Below are positions 30,947 through 41,741 of a stretch of 64,000 bases of DNA, piece after piece. Each line of letters starts with the position of its first letter. The stretch's first letter is position 1. The position numbers and the translations under genes were made by a program. The DNA lies in contig NC_018259.1 of assembly GCF_000227135.1 (NCBI RefSeq), positions 62,001 through 126,000 of the forward strand, in the 5' to 3' direction. Under the pieces are notes generated by a model. The model did not search any database, was not told where the DNA came from, and saw nothing but the letters and a program-made list of their open reading frames with translations. The stretch comes from Leishmania donovani. Taxonomy: Eukaryota > Euglenozoa > Kinetoplastea > Trypanosomatida > Trypanosomatidae.

Positions 30947-33430
30947 TATGTCAAGGTGTATGTGTGTACGTGTGCCCACTTTAAGAAAACAGACAGCGAG
31001 AGAGAGGAAAGGACAGGAAAGGAGAAGAGGAGGGGTAGGGTAACTCAGGATGAAAACGTGACGACAACCAGGCGAACGAAACAGTAATAGAAGGAGGAAG
31101 AAAAGTAGACGCGAGGGAGCCGGGAGGGTGCAAATCAAAGCAGCAGCAGCAGCAGCAACAGTCGTTGCCCACAAAGAAGAGGAAGAGGGGGAGAAAGAAG
31201 AAGGGCCGGGCAGCGCTCACTGCGGAAGATGATGTCCACCGCGCACGCGTGTATGTGTGTGACTGAGTGGCCGCCAGAGAAAGGGGAAGAGGAGCAAGGA
31301 AGAGGTGTGCGAGGAAGAGACAGCGATGTTTGAAGCGCCTGAGTATCTATTGCGTTCGACGGCAGAAGCACCAGTCCACCTGCACGGGTGATTGGAGGGG
31401 GGAGGAGGAGGGCGGCTGTACTAGTAAAAGAAAGCCGCCGAGAGACACGCACGCACCCACACACACGTGGAGAAAGAGAGAGACGGCGAGAGACAACGTT
31501 GAGGAGAGGATGTACGACGTCCTACAGGCAGCTGATCTGTATGTATTCCCGTATTGCTGCTGAGGCGCGTGCATGTGACCGAGAACGGGTTGAGTTCAAC
31601 GAAGAAAGCGCAGCGGTAAAGAGGCAAAAGGAGAAAGGCGTCCGGACAAGGGAAGCAAAGAGCCTGGATGAAAGATGAGGTGAAGGGTCGTTGGCGCACG
31701 AGGCTTCGCCGATTCTGGAACGTCTTTCTGCCTTGCCATCGTCACTTGCGATGTCAGCGTCCTTGCATCACCTCCGGCGACGAGCGGGATAGCAAGAGTG
31801 CTCGTGTGTAGCATCATGTGAGCGTATCAGTGAGGTAGTTCTCGTGGGTTCGCACTGCGTGACACCCTTCGCCGCTGCCGCGACGCTATGGTGCTGCTGT
31901 CACGCGGGTGCAGGGAAAGAAGGGGGGAATGAGAGAGGGAGAGGCGCGAGGGCAGGCCGTGAGCCCTCTGCTACCCGGAGCGACTGCCATTTGGGTTTCG
32001 TTATTTTCTTTCACGTACTTCCATTTGTGGGGACAACACCAACACAATATCCAAACAAAGGGAGCAAGAAGGGGGAAGCAAGGACACGGGCGGACAGCCA
32101 GAGGCGACGACACCTTCGCCACAAACACAACAACGCCAGCATCAGCTCCATAAGGACAACGATACCACCTCGCCTCCCCATATGAGAAAACAACACCAAA
32201 CACGATGCCTACGAGAGATGCGAAAAAAGAGCAACACAGTTTTCACAGGACACATGCCGCGGTTACGGATACACCAATACAGATTGTACAGCACGCTTGG
32301 CTAGCGAGCAGGAAGAAATACAGGAACTTGTCGACCTGCTAAAAAACGACCAGGCGGACGGAGGGCCGCGTTGCGGGGTGGGGGAATGGCGGAGAGGGGC
32401 GGGAGGAAAGCGAGAGGGAGAGAGGACTGCGGGCAATGTCACGCGCTGACATGCATGGACGACGATTGTGGAGTGCCTGTGCACCGAATGCACCGCCCAC
32501 GCGCATCTTCTGTTGCCATCTTTGTCTTCTCCCTTTGCCTGTAACCGCAGCCCCAACTCATCCTCGCACTCACCGCACCTGTCCACCTACTCTCACCCGA
32601 CGTGGGCACTAGATTCACCATCAACCTCATGGTGAAGCGCACGTGCATGCGTCTGCAAAGAAACCTTCACCCTACCCCGCCCCCTTTCCTCCCTCCATGC
32701 ATCCTGAACTCTCTTTAGCCATCAAAGCCGTGCTTACTTCTCAGCCTACACTCAGAGATTTAGGTCTCATCTCACCTCTCGGCTACTGAGCGTACCACTT
32801 CAGCGTACACTTCCGCCCGCGTAGGCATCCGTGGACGCCATCCTACGACTGAGAATCGTGCTAACGTCCCTGTCTGCCTTCCCAAACCCCGTGCCTTGAC
32901 TCCGCAGGACTGAAGGCAGTCGCATCATCGCACGAGCGCACGCCAACGTGCCCTTGGCCACGCAGTCGGGGATCGAAGGTTCGAGAATGAAGTCGGCGCA
33001 CGCATAAGCGAGAGAGAACCCACTAAAAAAAGAGATGAAAAACGAAGGCAAAAACGTCCTTTAAGTACTTCTGGCACGCATCTCAGCAACGTCCATGGGG
33101 CGCCTTCAGCGGCACCTCATTTGCAGTGGGGCGGGCGATCGCCCCCCTCCCCATTTCCTGCATCCCCGCCGCTCACTCCTCGCCCTCTCCGCTACTCAGA
33201 ATGCTCTAGTTCTTTCCTAACGTCGTGACCGCTCAGCCTCTGGGGCAGCACCCGTCGACGCATGAGAGCCACAGCCGGCACGCCCCGTCTTCGCACACAC
33301 AAGCTGACACTGAAAAAAGAGGGGAGGCAAGCGAAGATAGGAGAGGAGAAACGGGGGAGTGCCTGTGCCAGCGCTGCGCTGCCGCTGTGGCACGCAGACG
33401 CCTCGGTGAAGTTGGGTGGCGGCGGCGCAA

Positions 33431-36400
33431 TTACAACTCCGCGACCTCATCGTCCTCGACGCGCGGCTGCTCCTCTCCGATGGGAGGATTTTCTGCAATG
33501 TAGTCATCGACCGGCTTCGCTGAGCCGCCGTCCTCGCTCGACGCGGAGCCGGAGTCGGCCACCGACTCCGGTACGCGCTTCTGCTCTCCAAACACGATGC
33601 CGAACTTTGTCTTGAGCGAGGGCGTCGTGGCGTCGCCTGTGGCTGCGCCGCTCGCCGTGTGCGCCTTGGACGCAGAGAACGGCACGCCAGCCTCCGTGCG
33701 GCTGCTCTCCCTGGCTGTCTTCTGATTTTCCTTTGGTTTGCCGTCACGGCCGTAGCGGATGCCCACGGGGCTGTCTGGCCGCTTCGGGTGATATTTAGCA
33801 TTGTGGATGATGCGCTTGTACGTCACCTCCACGTACACGAACGCAGCGAGTACACACACGACGGCCACGATGAGCACGATGAGAATGGCGGTGGCCGGCT
33901 TTGGGGCGATGCCCGACTGGGTGATGACCGGGGTGTAGATGTCCGTGTCGAAGCGCAGGGCGGAAGAGATGCCGCGGCTCACGGGGACAATGTACAGCAG
34001 CGTCTCCTCACGCTCGCTCTTCTTCACACGCTGCGAGGAGTGCGTGGAGTTGGCCGCCGTGAAAGCGTAGGTGACGAACTTGATCGCGGCGCGAATAATC
34101 ATGGGAACACGAATGCTGCTTCCAGAGTGCAGCAGGGAGCCGGGGATGAAGGCAAAGTTGAAGGGCTCGGTTTCGCTTTTGTTGGCGTTGGTGTGGTGGG
34201 CAATGCGGCGGTAGTTCAGCGAGGAAGCGTACATTTCCCACGGCAGGTATGCGTCCGACTGGCCGGACGACGAGCTGCTCTCTGGGTGCATCCAGGTCTC
34301 CTCTTCTCCGCGCTGGGACTTGGGGGCGTTGTCGCCGTCGAGCAAAATGTTGACATAGCCGTTCGCCGAGTCGCCTGCGAGCAGGCTCGACATCACCTCC
34401 GACGCGTGCACGGACAGCGTCAAGTACTGCAGCTGCGCTACGGTATAGGAGTTGTTGCTAAGCGTTTCGTCATCTATGATGCTCTGTATCTCGTCGTCGT
34501 TGATCTCCTTGGTCTCCTCGTGGATGCGGGGGAAGGAAAACATGACCCAGTCCGTCGTGCCAAACGTCCGCTCGTCCGCCACGGCGCACATGGACACCGT
34601 CACCTGCCCCTTTTCGTTCTCGATGGTGGCCGTCATATTGTCCAGATCAATGTGGGTTCTGTCCGCGTTCGGTGGCGTGACGCACACGCTCGGACTTGTC
34701 AGTCGCTCCGGGACGCCATAGTAGCTCTCGCTCTCCCTTTTCACCTCTTGCTCTTCGGTTGTGTAGCTGCCAGAGGGGAAGGCGAGAGTATCGGCGCTGT
34801 ACGGCTTCACTGGAACCGACGATCCCAGCGGATCCGGCACCGGCCAGTACGCGCTCGGACGGCATATCTGCGTGTCGAGGAAGCGCGTGTTGAGCTCGCT
34901 GATGTAGTCTGTCTGGTTCACGACGACATCGAAAACTTGGCCGCTCGACAGCTTCACAGATATGGCGAAGGTGCCGACCGGGTAGGCGTCTGTCGCATCG
35001 GCCGACCCTGCACCGTTCACGCGCACGGCAAACGTCACGCGCAGCGCGTTCTTCGGGCTCACCGACGTACTCGCAGACTTGCCGGAGGAGCCGTCGTTGA
35101 CGATGGAGCCCTCAAAGTCAGATGCGTTGTAATCGAGCGCCTCAAACGTCATGAGTGCCTTGTCGCCGCAGTCCGTCTCAAATCCGTTTCCGGTACCCGT
35201 GCAGCTGATCATCGTCCCGGTGCACATCGGGCACTCCACCTTGCTCGGCGACGTCCACGTCGAGTTCAGTAGCGTCGTGGAGACAACCTTGAGCGAGAGA
35301 GATGTGATGTCGGCAGCCGTCTTGTTGGTCTCAAAGTACGGGTAGAGCAGAACGGAATAGCGATACAGACGCTCCTGAGTGTCTGTTCGTTTACCTGCCG
35401 AGTACTGAATATCGGAGCTCATCTGCAGCAGTGGAGCGGTAGCGTCGCTGGAAGGACGCGCGAGAGCGTCGACGATGATCATATTGTGGATCTTGAGGCG
35501 CACCTCGTAAGCCGTCTCCGAGTGCACGATGCCGGCCAACGGGGACGTCCAGCTCGCCGGCTTCACCGACTGTGAGTACACGGCGCCGACCAAGTACGTG
35601 CCGTTGCCCTCCAGCCTGAAGGTTGGAGAGCCGTCCGGCTGGCGCAGCGCGCGCAGCGACTCCACCGACGCCTTGCCCACCCATGTTGCGTCGCAATCAT
35701 TGATGTACAGCTTCCACTGCACAGACGGTGTCGCGTTGTTGTACACGCTGTTGTTGTTGTCGTTCAGCGTCGGCGTCATGAGAGGTGCGTACTTGCACGG
35801 ATCCACGCGGTACACATCGCAGTGGCGGTGGTTACCTCCAAACTTCTGGTAGTAGTTGTCGCCCGACTTGTATGCGTCGGCCTGTGTGTTGAGGTGGCCC
35901 TTCAGCACATCGAGGTCCGTCCAGCTCCAAATGTCTGTGCCCTGACCGGTGATCGCCTGCTTATTGAGGCATGACGGCTCAAAGGAGACGTGCGAGCCGT
36001 CCGGGACCTCGGTGGAGTTGAAGAGCCCCGGCACGCTGGCCTCCGTAATGGGGTAGAAAGTCACAAAGCGGGCAGCAAGGTTGCCGATCGTGGTGTACGC
36101 ATGGATGACAAGGTCGCCACTAGCCGTGAAGCCAAAGTCGACTCCGTCCACGGCGCGGACGTCCTTGCGCGGCGTCACTGCGACACCGGTCTTGTTCACG
36201 TCGAAGAGGTCGAGCGCCGTCGGGCTGGTGCGCCACGCGGCTGCGTCGCAGGTGCCGCGACACACGATGGCGCCCTCCATAGCGTAGTAGATCTCGTCCT
36301 TTTCCTCGCTGACGATGGAGATGATCACCGTGCCGGCGCACTTGGTGCCCTCGTTCGAGCATGTCAGCTGGAACTCAAAGTAGTCGATGTCATCGCCCTC

Positions 36401-37339
36401 CTCGAGGGTTGAGGGGGTGTAGACGAAGATGCCCGTGTTGTTCCACCGAAGCGCACCATGAGCGGGCTCCTTCAGCGTCGCCGAGATTATGCCCGAAGTG
36501 CAGAACATGCCGGTAGCAGCGGCGCGAGCGGAGAGGTTGAAGATTTGCTCGATTAAGATGCCATCTGAATTCAGAATCAGTGAGTAGTTGTAGTTGCCAG
36601 GGCACTGCATGACCGGAGCAGCGGTCGTTGTGGTCTTCGGCGGCAGTACAACCACCACCTGTTTTACCACACACGAGGAGCTGCCGCAGCTGACAAGGAT
36701 CGTTGCCGTGTACTTTCCAGGCAGGGTGTCCGTCTTATTCGCGTTGAAGACGAGCGCCTGCGACTTGTTGGTCATCTCAACAGAGAAGAGCGACTTCGCA
36801 TCGTAAGACGGGCCTGTGACATCGGCGATGTCCAGCGAGGGATGGTGGCAGCTGGAAGTATAGGTATTCGCAGGGAAAACCGCTGACATGGGGCCCACCA
36901 CCACCGCGTCGCCGGGACTCTTGCACGTCATGGACGGAGCAAGGGTGGTCGTCGTCGTTCTCGGCGAGATACGGAAGTACACGCGCGACGTCCCACCGAC
37001 GGGCGTGGTGTCATTGCACACCACCACGAGGTCCACGTACGTCGTCCGCACGCCGGAGGTCATGTCGGTGATGGCAGCCGTAAACTCCATTCTGGGGTCA
37101 TGCATGTTTGGGAACGTGGCCTTGTTGCCGTGATCATCGTCAACGTTGTACGTGAGAGTACCGGCAATACACTCGGCCTTCAGCGCACCGACTTTCAGCA
37201 AAACCGTTGTCGTCTCCCCCTCGGTCGCCTGGAAGACACCCACGTACGTGATCTTGGTGGCATGACTCAGCACCACGGCAAACAAGGCGAGCAGGGCGAC
37301 CACCGCCGCACAGCGTCGTCCGCGAGGCAGACGGGTCAT
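33431..37339 (-). CDS. Type I membrane glycoprotein with Ig/cadherin-like ectodomain
   Basis: Starts at ATG 37339 (MTRLPRGRRCAAVVALLALF), which gives a good cleavable signal peptide. An in-frame ATG 11 codons upstream (37372) is possible but places extra residues before the signal. The ectodomain of about 1120 residues has some 19 NxS/T glycosylation sequons and paired cysteines. Near residues 130 and 236 two Thr-rich linkers (RTTTTTLAPSMTC and KTTTTAAPVMQC) separate beta-rich modules of about 100 residues, suggesting tandem Ig- or cadherin-like domains. A single membrane helix (ATAILIVLIVAVVCVLAAFVY) at about 1150-1172 is followed by a 130-residue charged tail with acidic end. Surface or endomembrane location is inferred from topology. 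I do not recognise an orthologue; an adhesion or flagellum-attachment role is only a guess. Confidence 0.75.
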   Translation of the reverse strand: MTRLPRGRRCAAVVALLALFAVVLSHATKITYVGVFQATEGETTTVLLKVGALKAECIAGTLTYNVDDDHGNKATFPNMHDPRMEFTAAITDMTSGVRTTYVDLVVVCNDTTPVGGTSRVYFRISPRTTTTTLAPSMTCKSPGDAVVVGPMSAVFPANTYTSSCHHPSLDIADVTGPSYDAKSLFSVEMTNKSQALVFNANKTDTLPGKYTATILVSCGSSSCVVKQVVVVLPPKTTTTAAPVMQCPGNYNYSLILNSDGILIEQIFNLSARAAATGMFCTSGIISATLKEPAHGALRWNNTGIFVYTPSTLEEGDDIDYFEFQLTCSNEGTKCAGTVIISIVSEEKDEIYYAMEGAIVCRGTCDAAAWRTSPTALDLFDVNKTGVAVTPRKDVRAVDGVDFGFTASGDLVIHAYTTIGNLAARFVTFYPITEASVPGLFNSTEVPDGSHVSFEPSCLNKQAITGQGTDIWSWTDLDVLKGHLNTQADAYKSGDNYYQKFGGNHRHCDVYRVDPCKYAPLMTPTLNDNNNSVYNNATPSVQWKLYINDCDATWVGKASVESLRALRQPDGSPTFRLEGNGTYLVGAVYSQSVKPASWTSPLAGIVHSETAYEVRLKIHNMIIVDALARPSSDATAPLLQMSSDIQYSAGKRTDTQERLYRYSVLLYPYFETNKTAADITSLSLKVVSTTLLNSTWTSPSKVECPMCTGTMISCTGTGNGFETDCGDKALMTFEALDYNASDFEGSIVNDGSSGKSASTSVSPKNALRVTFAVRVNGAGSADATDAYPVGTFAISVKLSSGQVFDVVVNQTDYISELNTRFLDTQICRPSAYWPVPDPLGSSVPVKPYSADTLAFPSGSYTTEEQEVKRESESYYGVPERLTSPSVCVTPPNADRTHIDLDNMTATIENEKGQVTVSMCAVADERTFGTTDWVMFSFPRIHEETKEINDDEIQSIIDDETLSNNSYTVAQLQYLTLSVHASEVMSSLLAGDSANGYVNILLDGDNAPKSQRGEEETWMHPESSSSSGQSDAYLPWEMYASSLNYRRIAHHTNANKSETEPFNFAFIPGSLLHSGSSIRVPMIIRAAIKFVTYAFTAANSTHSSQRVKKSEREETLLYIVPVSRGISSALRFDTDIYTPVITQSGIAPKPATAILIVLIVAVVCVLAAFVYVEVTYKRIIHNAKYHPKRPDSPVGIRYGRDGKPKENQKTARESSRTEAGVPFSASKAHTASGAATGDATTPSLKTKFGIVFGEQKRVPESVADSGSASSEDGGSAKPVDDYIAENPPIGEEQPRVEDDEVAEL

Positions 37340-38755
37340 GATGGAGAGAAGCGCGTGCACACACGTGCACATGCGTATGTGTGAGAAAGGGGAGGCTCAG
37401 GCAATAAAGTCGGTAGAGAAGAAAACTAAAAGAACGCGCTCGTCGGCACCTCTTCAGACTTGATCGCCCATGCCCCGACACGCCCACATACACAGAGAAC
37501 GGTGAGTACACACTCTTCGCCTAAATGAATGACAGTCATACAAGCACTTCACCAAATGCTGCAACGACAGCAACGGCGCCACCTGCACGCAGGCACACGA
37601 GAGAGTCGGCGTATGTAGGCGCGCAGGGAGTGGGAGGAGGGAGGAGGAAGTGCACGGGGAACGAGATGGCCCTGTCACTAAGCTGCCTCGATGCGTGCGG
37701 CAGGGGAACAAGCAGGCGAAAACACGAGACGTGCGACGACGGAACAACAAGCAAGCGGACTGAGGGAAGTGGGAGGGGCGAAGAACCACAAATCACAAGA
37801 GCGATGAGCGAAACGGAAGGGAATGCACGCCCGCGGGTGCACGTGAAACACATGCACGGAGTCACTGAGCGTGCGCACAAGCTAGGAATAGGAGAGACAT
37901 GGGCACACACGCAGACAGAGAGAACGAATGGGAAATGTGGAGAGCGGGTAGGAGGGGAGTGGCCCAGTAGTCCGAAGAACAGATGAGGGGAGGCGGGAAG
38001 AGGAGCTAAGGCATTTGTGCGCAGCTGCAGTGCACTTGTCATCCGTGCAGCGAGAGCAGAAATGGTGTGTGCGCAGCACACACCAAGGGCGAGAGGTGTG
38101 GCGCAGGAGCATGAAGAGGTCAGCTCAAGCGAGCACGAGCTGTCACGCTCGGCTGCCGCGGAAAGCACAGCCCAAGAACGATCTTTGCAATCATGTTGCC
38201 GGCTGCATCCCTTGCGGGTGGCTACTGCAAGTGCGTCTGTCGATAATGGAGGCGGATGGAGGAAAGGAGAACGACGCCCCGCCATCAACCCCCCCCCCTG
38301 AACCAGCCACCCGCACATACGCATTTTTTCTCTCTACGGCACACTTGTGCGCACGCTGTCGCGGCGAAGCAACTGGGACGTCGCGTAACCGGATGTAAAA
38401 CACGAGACGAAACGGTAAGATCGTCAACAGTGACGATGGCCGGAGAGACGAGGTGGAGAGCCGTACACACAGCGAGAGGGGGAAGGAGGGAGAGAGGGTC
38501 GCAATGTGCGCGCGCAGCTCCTTTCTCTGCCTGGCTCGCCGTTCTCGATGGGACTTGTCAGTTGCCTGTCGCGGGTTCTCTGTTTGTATGCGTGATGCGA
38601 ATGCAGAGGTGCTGCGTCTATGCAGAAGGGAAAAAGAAGGCATGTGCCAACGTGGTCAGCTCATCTGCGCAAGAGTAAACGTGAAGCCGGCCGGCGTGTG
38701 CGTGCCGGCAGCGTTGCGGCGAGTGCCGAAAAAAGTTGGACGGCGACCTCGCGTG
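37340..38755. other. Intergenic, 1.4 kb
   Basis: 5' flank of the glycoprotein gene and 3' flank of B9D1, purine-rich on the plus strand, with a C10 run at 38289-38298. A 262-codon minus frame (37536-38324) is Ser/Leu/Cys/Pro-rich and appears to be read-through of pyrimidine-rich DNA. Confidence 0.6.
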
Positions 38756-39460
38756 CTACACCTCGAACCCCGACGACTCCATGCCGTTGATCATGACAGA
38801 GAAGTTCAGCTTCACGTAGCCGTCGAGTGGCCGTGCGTGCAGCATCACCTGATCGTCGCCAGTGCACAAGAAGGAAAGGTCGCGCAGCACCGGCTTCTCG
38901 CGGGTGAGGAAGCTAATCAGCTGCTGCTTCGAGGTGGTGCTCTCCAACTGCATCATGGGGACCTTCCTTGTGTGGTAGCCGCTCTTCATGGGAATAAAGC
39001 ACCGACCGTAGCCAATGATCGACTCCCCGCTGCCGAGGAGTTGAGTGTCGTTGCCTTCAGCGCCCTTTCCGGTGCTCCCACCAGCGCCTTCGACGGTGTG
39101 AAGCGTAATGACTAGCTGCGGCCAGCCGAATGGGTTCGTGCTCGTCAACGCGAACTCAAAAGGTGCCGTGAAGCTAAAGTACGGAACGGGGCCCTTGGCG
39201 CAGTCGGACAGCTGCGTCACCACCTCAGCGTTGTTGCTGTACGTGGGCTCGACGAGATCGTCGTCGTCTGCCGCCGCGTCCTCGCCGTAGCCGCTGTTGC
39301 TCTCCAGGAAAGCCCAATCAGGGCCGAAAAAGAGCTGGGTGCGAGCGAACATGGACCCCACCTCTACGCACTCCGCGCCCTCCAGAACGCCGTGCACCAT
39401 CACCTGAAATCCCTTGCCTTGCCGTATCGGCAACGCAGCAGGTGGTGCTTTCGAATTCAT
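38756..39460 (-). CDS. B9D1: B9 domain-containing protein 1 (transition zone)
   Basis: A 234-residue protein from ATG 39460 (MNSKAPPAALPIRQGKGFQV). The B9/C2-like domain fills most of it: FQVMVHGVLEGAECV, LFFGPDWAF, PYFSFTAPFEFALTSTNPFG with WPQLVITLH, GYGRCFIPMKSGYHTRKVPM, and a closing GYVKLNFSVMINGMESSGF. The STNPFGWPQ core matches B9D1 (MKSR1) better than B9D2 or MKS1. Human B9D1 is about 204 residues; the extra length comes from an acidic insert (EDAAADDDD, about residues 60-75) and a Gly-rich loop. B9D1 is part of the MKS module of the ciliary gate, where it works with B9D2, MKS1 and membrane tectonics. A splice-acceptor tract lies about 31 nt upstream of the start. Confidence 0.9.
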   Translation of the reverse strand: MNSKAPPAALPIRQGKGFQVMVHGVLEGAECVEVGSMFARTQLFFGPDWAFLESNSGYGEDAAADDDDLVEPTYSNNAEVVTQLSDCAKGPVPYFSFTAPFEFALTSTNPFGWPQLVITLHTVEGAGGSTGKGAEGNDTQLLGSGESIIGYGRCFIPMKSGYHTRKVPMMQLESTTSKQQLISFLTREKPVLRDLSFLCTGDDQVMLHARPLDGYVKLNFSVMINGMESSGFEV

Positions 39461-39491
39461 CGTTCTTATCGACTCACCTTCCCGGCGCGTA

Positions 39492-39493
39492 CT
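39492..39493 (-). promoter_or_regulatory. Putative spliced-leader acceptor AG for B9D1
   Basis: The minus strand reads TTGTCTCTCTCCTTTGTGCT followed by GTCAAG, leaving about 31 nt of 5'UTR. Confidence 0.5.
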
Positions 39494-40598
39494 TGACAGC
39501 ACAAAGGAGAGAGACAACTCAGAAGGGCGGCGTGCAGGGATGGCACCGCAGCAGAAAGGGGAGAGAAGGGCGAAGGAAGGAGAGAGGGCTGTGCGAGGAC
39601 GCGTACCGCACCAGGCGCGTCGAGCGATTTTCAGCCGCAGTCTGAGTTTCAAGAAGAAGCGAAAAAAAAATGAGCGTTGGGGCAAGCGGGAGAGATTCTG
39701 CGGCGTCAGTGAGAGACGCCTAAGGTGAAAATGCACCACAGGAGTAGAGATGCGCACTCCATGGCAGGGCGCACGGCGTTAGGACAGCCAAAACGCAAGG
39801 TTGAATGGCCCCTCTCCTGCATCACAGCAGCTCCCAGTCCATCGCGCGGCGTGGCGAGGGTGGTGCCGTGCACGTACGTTGCCTTCCAGGGGCGGAACCG
39901 GCCCGCTTTCCACAAGCACATCCACCCATACATCCACACATGTATGCTTGCATCACGTAACCAACGATGTACAAGACAACTGACAGACAGCACGAGAGAA
40001 GTTTGCATCTAGTTGAAGGGAGGAGGAGTGAACAAGAAGAGACGGCACACCCACGCCGAGTCTGTCGTACACACACACACACACACGCACGCGCGCACGT
40101 GCAGGAGAGGAGAGGAAAAGACGCGTGAGAGAGAATCGAGCAGAGAAAGGAGGGGCAAAAAGGGTAAAGAGCCCGGAATTGGGTGCGTCCTGTGTGCATA
40201 CATAAACGCCCCCTTCCCCCTCCACCGAGCATTCTCTTCTCTCCTCACCCTTCCTCTGTGCCCTTGTGCTTGAGTGTGTGCCATCTAGAAGGTAGTAGGC
40301 GTCCATCTGTGTGTTATGTATAGAGATGTCTGTGGGAACGGGGGCGCGGGGGCTGTGTGTACACTCTGAGGCCCACATCGCGGCGCCTCCCACCATCTGC
40401 AGGCCGCACAAGGATGGACGATGATGTGGTGGTCACGGAGAGATCTCGTCACCACACAGACAGAGAGACAGAGGAGTAGGACACCTACGCACAGAACAAC
40501 AAAAGAATATGAGAGAAAAGAGACCGAGCACCCGCATCAGACACCACGCACAAACGGCAACGACAAGAGCAACCAAAGTGGCCCGACACCGACAGCCA

Positions 40599-40682
40599 CC
40601 CCCCCCCCCTTTAACCCCGCGACACCGACAGCTCTACAAGCATAGAGACAGCTCAGCAGGAGAGATCGCGCGGGGGGGGGGG
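40599..40682. other. Opposed C11/G11 homopolymer tracts (possible hairpin)
   Basis: C11 at 40599-40609 and G11 at 40672-40682 are perfectly complementary across a 62-base spacer, and begin about 28 nt past the stop at 40710. In the transcript they could pair, or the G run could form a quadruplex. Confidence 0.6.
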
Positions 40683-40709
40683 AGGGGCGCCACACGAATC
40701 CGAGGTGCT

Positions 40710-41741
40710 CTATAAGCGCAGATAGAGCTGCAACGTATCCCAGTAGTAAGCGGCAAGAGAAACCACCACCACAGCCGGGAGAATGCAATGGTAGAAGCAG
40801 CGAATCCACAGCCGTCGCCATGCCTTAGCCCGTCGCACCGGCCCGCTGTACGCCTGCAACACAGCCTCGGCAATGCCGGCGCCGTTATCCAAGCTGTCTC
40901 TTCCCTCCGCAAGGGCGAAGGAAGCAGCCTCAGCTGCGCGGCTGCCCTGGTCGCTGCTCCTCGCGGAGCTGCCGGCGGAGCGGAGGAGGTCGCCGTAGTA
41001 GACACCGCTGGCCCTACCTGTGAAGTGGTCCCCATCGGCGCTCTCCTCCACCGGCAGCACAAAGGTGCGCACATCGTCCGCGTCCGCGATGTCTGTCACG
41101 CTGCTCACGCTCACCACCGTCCCGCCGGGGATAGGAGAGGAGCTGCCAGGCTGCAGCGAGTCTCGCCATGCGTCAGCGGCGCTGCTAGGACCAGGGGAGG
41201 GTGAGGGGTGGCTGAGCGCAGCGCCTTCGTCGACGTCGGCGACGCTGCGGAGTGAGAAGCGATCGCGCGAGCGGCGGATGAGGCGATGCGCCACCGGCCG
41301 CGCAAAAGAGATGCGCTTGTCGTGACGCCACTCCACGCCGCCGCCGGGCTCCTGCCGCGCATCACGCAGGGCGCTCTGCATCTTCTCAAAGGCGCCGAAG
41401 AGCTCGCGGAACGTCTCCTCGCTGAGGCGGCTGCCATGCTGAGCGAAGAAGTCCTCCATGAGGACGGTGCGGTGCTCCGCCATGCGCACCCACCGCGGCA
41501 GAAACGCGTCCTCGTAGTCCTCGGCGGAGAGCTGACCACAGCGGTACTCGATGCGCTTGCAGATAAACCCCTGTACAAACCTATTTATCGCCTCCACGGC
41601 CTCCCTGCTAAAGCTGGGCAACAGCGGCGGCCACGCCTCCCCCGACGTGCACAAAAGGCCCACCTCCATTTGCGAGAGAGGGATGCAGGGAGACTTGCTC
41701 AGCCTTCCCTGAGCATTGACATCGCGAGTGCAGAGACGCAT
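40710..41741 (-). CDS. Tail-anchored protein, 343 aa, family unknown
   Basis: The frame before 41741 opens only with TTG, so the first ATG is at 41741 (MRLCTRDVNAQG); a second at 41669 (MEVGLLCTSGEAW) gives 319 residues and is a fair alternative. An N-terminal helical domain follows: SREAVEAINRFVQGFICKRI, EDYEDAFLPRWVRMAEHRTV, and SEETFRELFGAFEKMQSALR. The middle is Ser/Asp-rich and probably disordered. A single hydrophobic helix near the C-terminus (CFYHCILPAVVVVSLAAYYW) with only a few residues beyond suggests a tail anchor facing the cytosol. No SNARE heptads or other recognisable family signature were seen. Confidence 0.72.
   Translation of the reverse strand: MRLCTRDVNAQGRLSKSPCIPLSQMEVGLLCTSGEAWPPLLPSFSREAVEAINRFVQGFICKRIEYRCGQLSAEDYEDAFLPRWVRMAEHRTVLMEDFFAQHGSRLSEETFRELFGAFEKMQSALRDARQEPGGGVEWRHDKRISFARPVAHRLIRRSRDRFSLRSVADVDEGAALSHPSPSPGPSSAADAWRDSLQPGSSSPIPGGTVVSVSSVTDIADADDVRTFVLPVEESADGDHFTGRASGVYYGDLLRSAGSSARSSDQGSRAAEAASFALAEGRDSLDNGAGIAEAVLQAYSGPVRRAKAWRRLWIRCFYHCILPAVVVVSLAAYYWDTLQLYLRL

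Larger units (their letters stand above)
29986..33430. other. Intergenic, 3.4 kb, microsatellite-rich
   Basis: The longest gene-free stretch. 29986-31700 is purine-rich on the plus strand (pyrimidine-rich in the transcript) with two TG arrays and a short (CAG)n run at 31140-31155. 32640-33200 has a more balanced, complex composition and includes an 83-codon minus frame without ATG (32800-33051). No RNA gene recognised. Confidence 0.55.
39461..40709. other. Intergenic, 1.2 kb
   Basis: B9D1 5' flank, an (AC)n array at about 40069-40086, and the 3' flank of the tail-anchored protein gene with opposing C11 and G11 tracts. No gene seen. Confidence 0.6.

Noticed and set aside
32950..33010. Possible tRNA B-box (ggttcgagaat)
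   Set aside because: The flanking five-base arms do not pair as a T-stem and no A-box or acceptor stem could be placed.
33659..35272. Plus-strand open frame of 537 codons
   Set aside because: It lies wholly antisense to the glycoprotein gene. Long antisense frames are expected in GC-rich DNA with strong third-position bias; its protein is Arg/His/Gly-rich without domains.
37536..38324. Minus-strand frame of 262 codons
   Set aside because: Ser/Leu/Cys/Pro-rich throughout, as expected from pyrimidine-rich UTR sequence; no recognisable domain.
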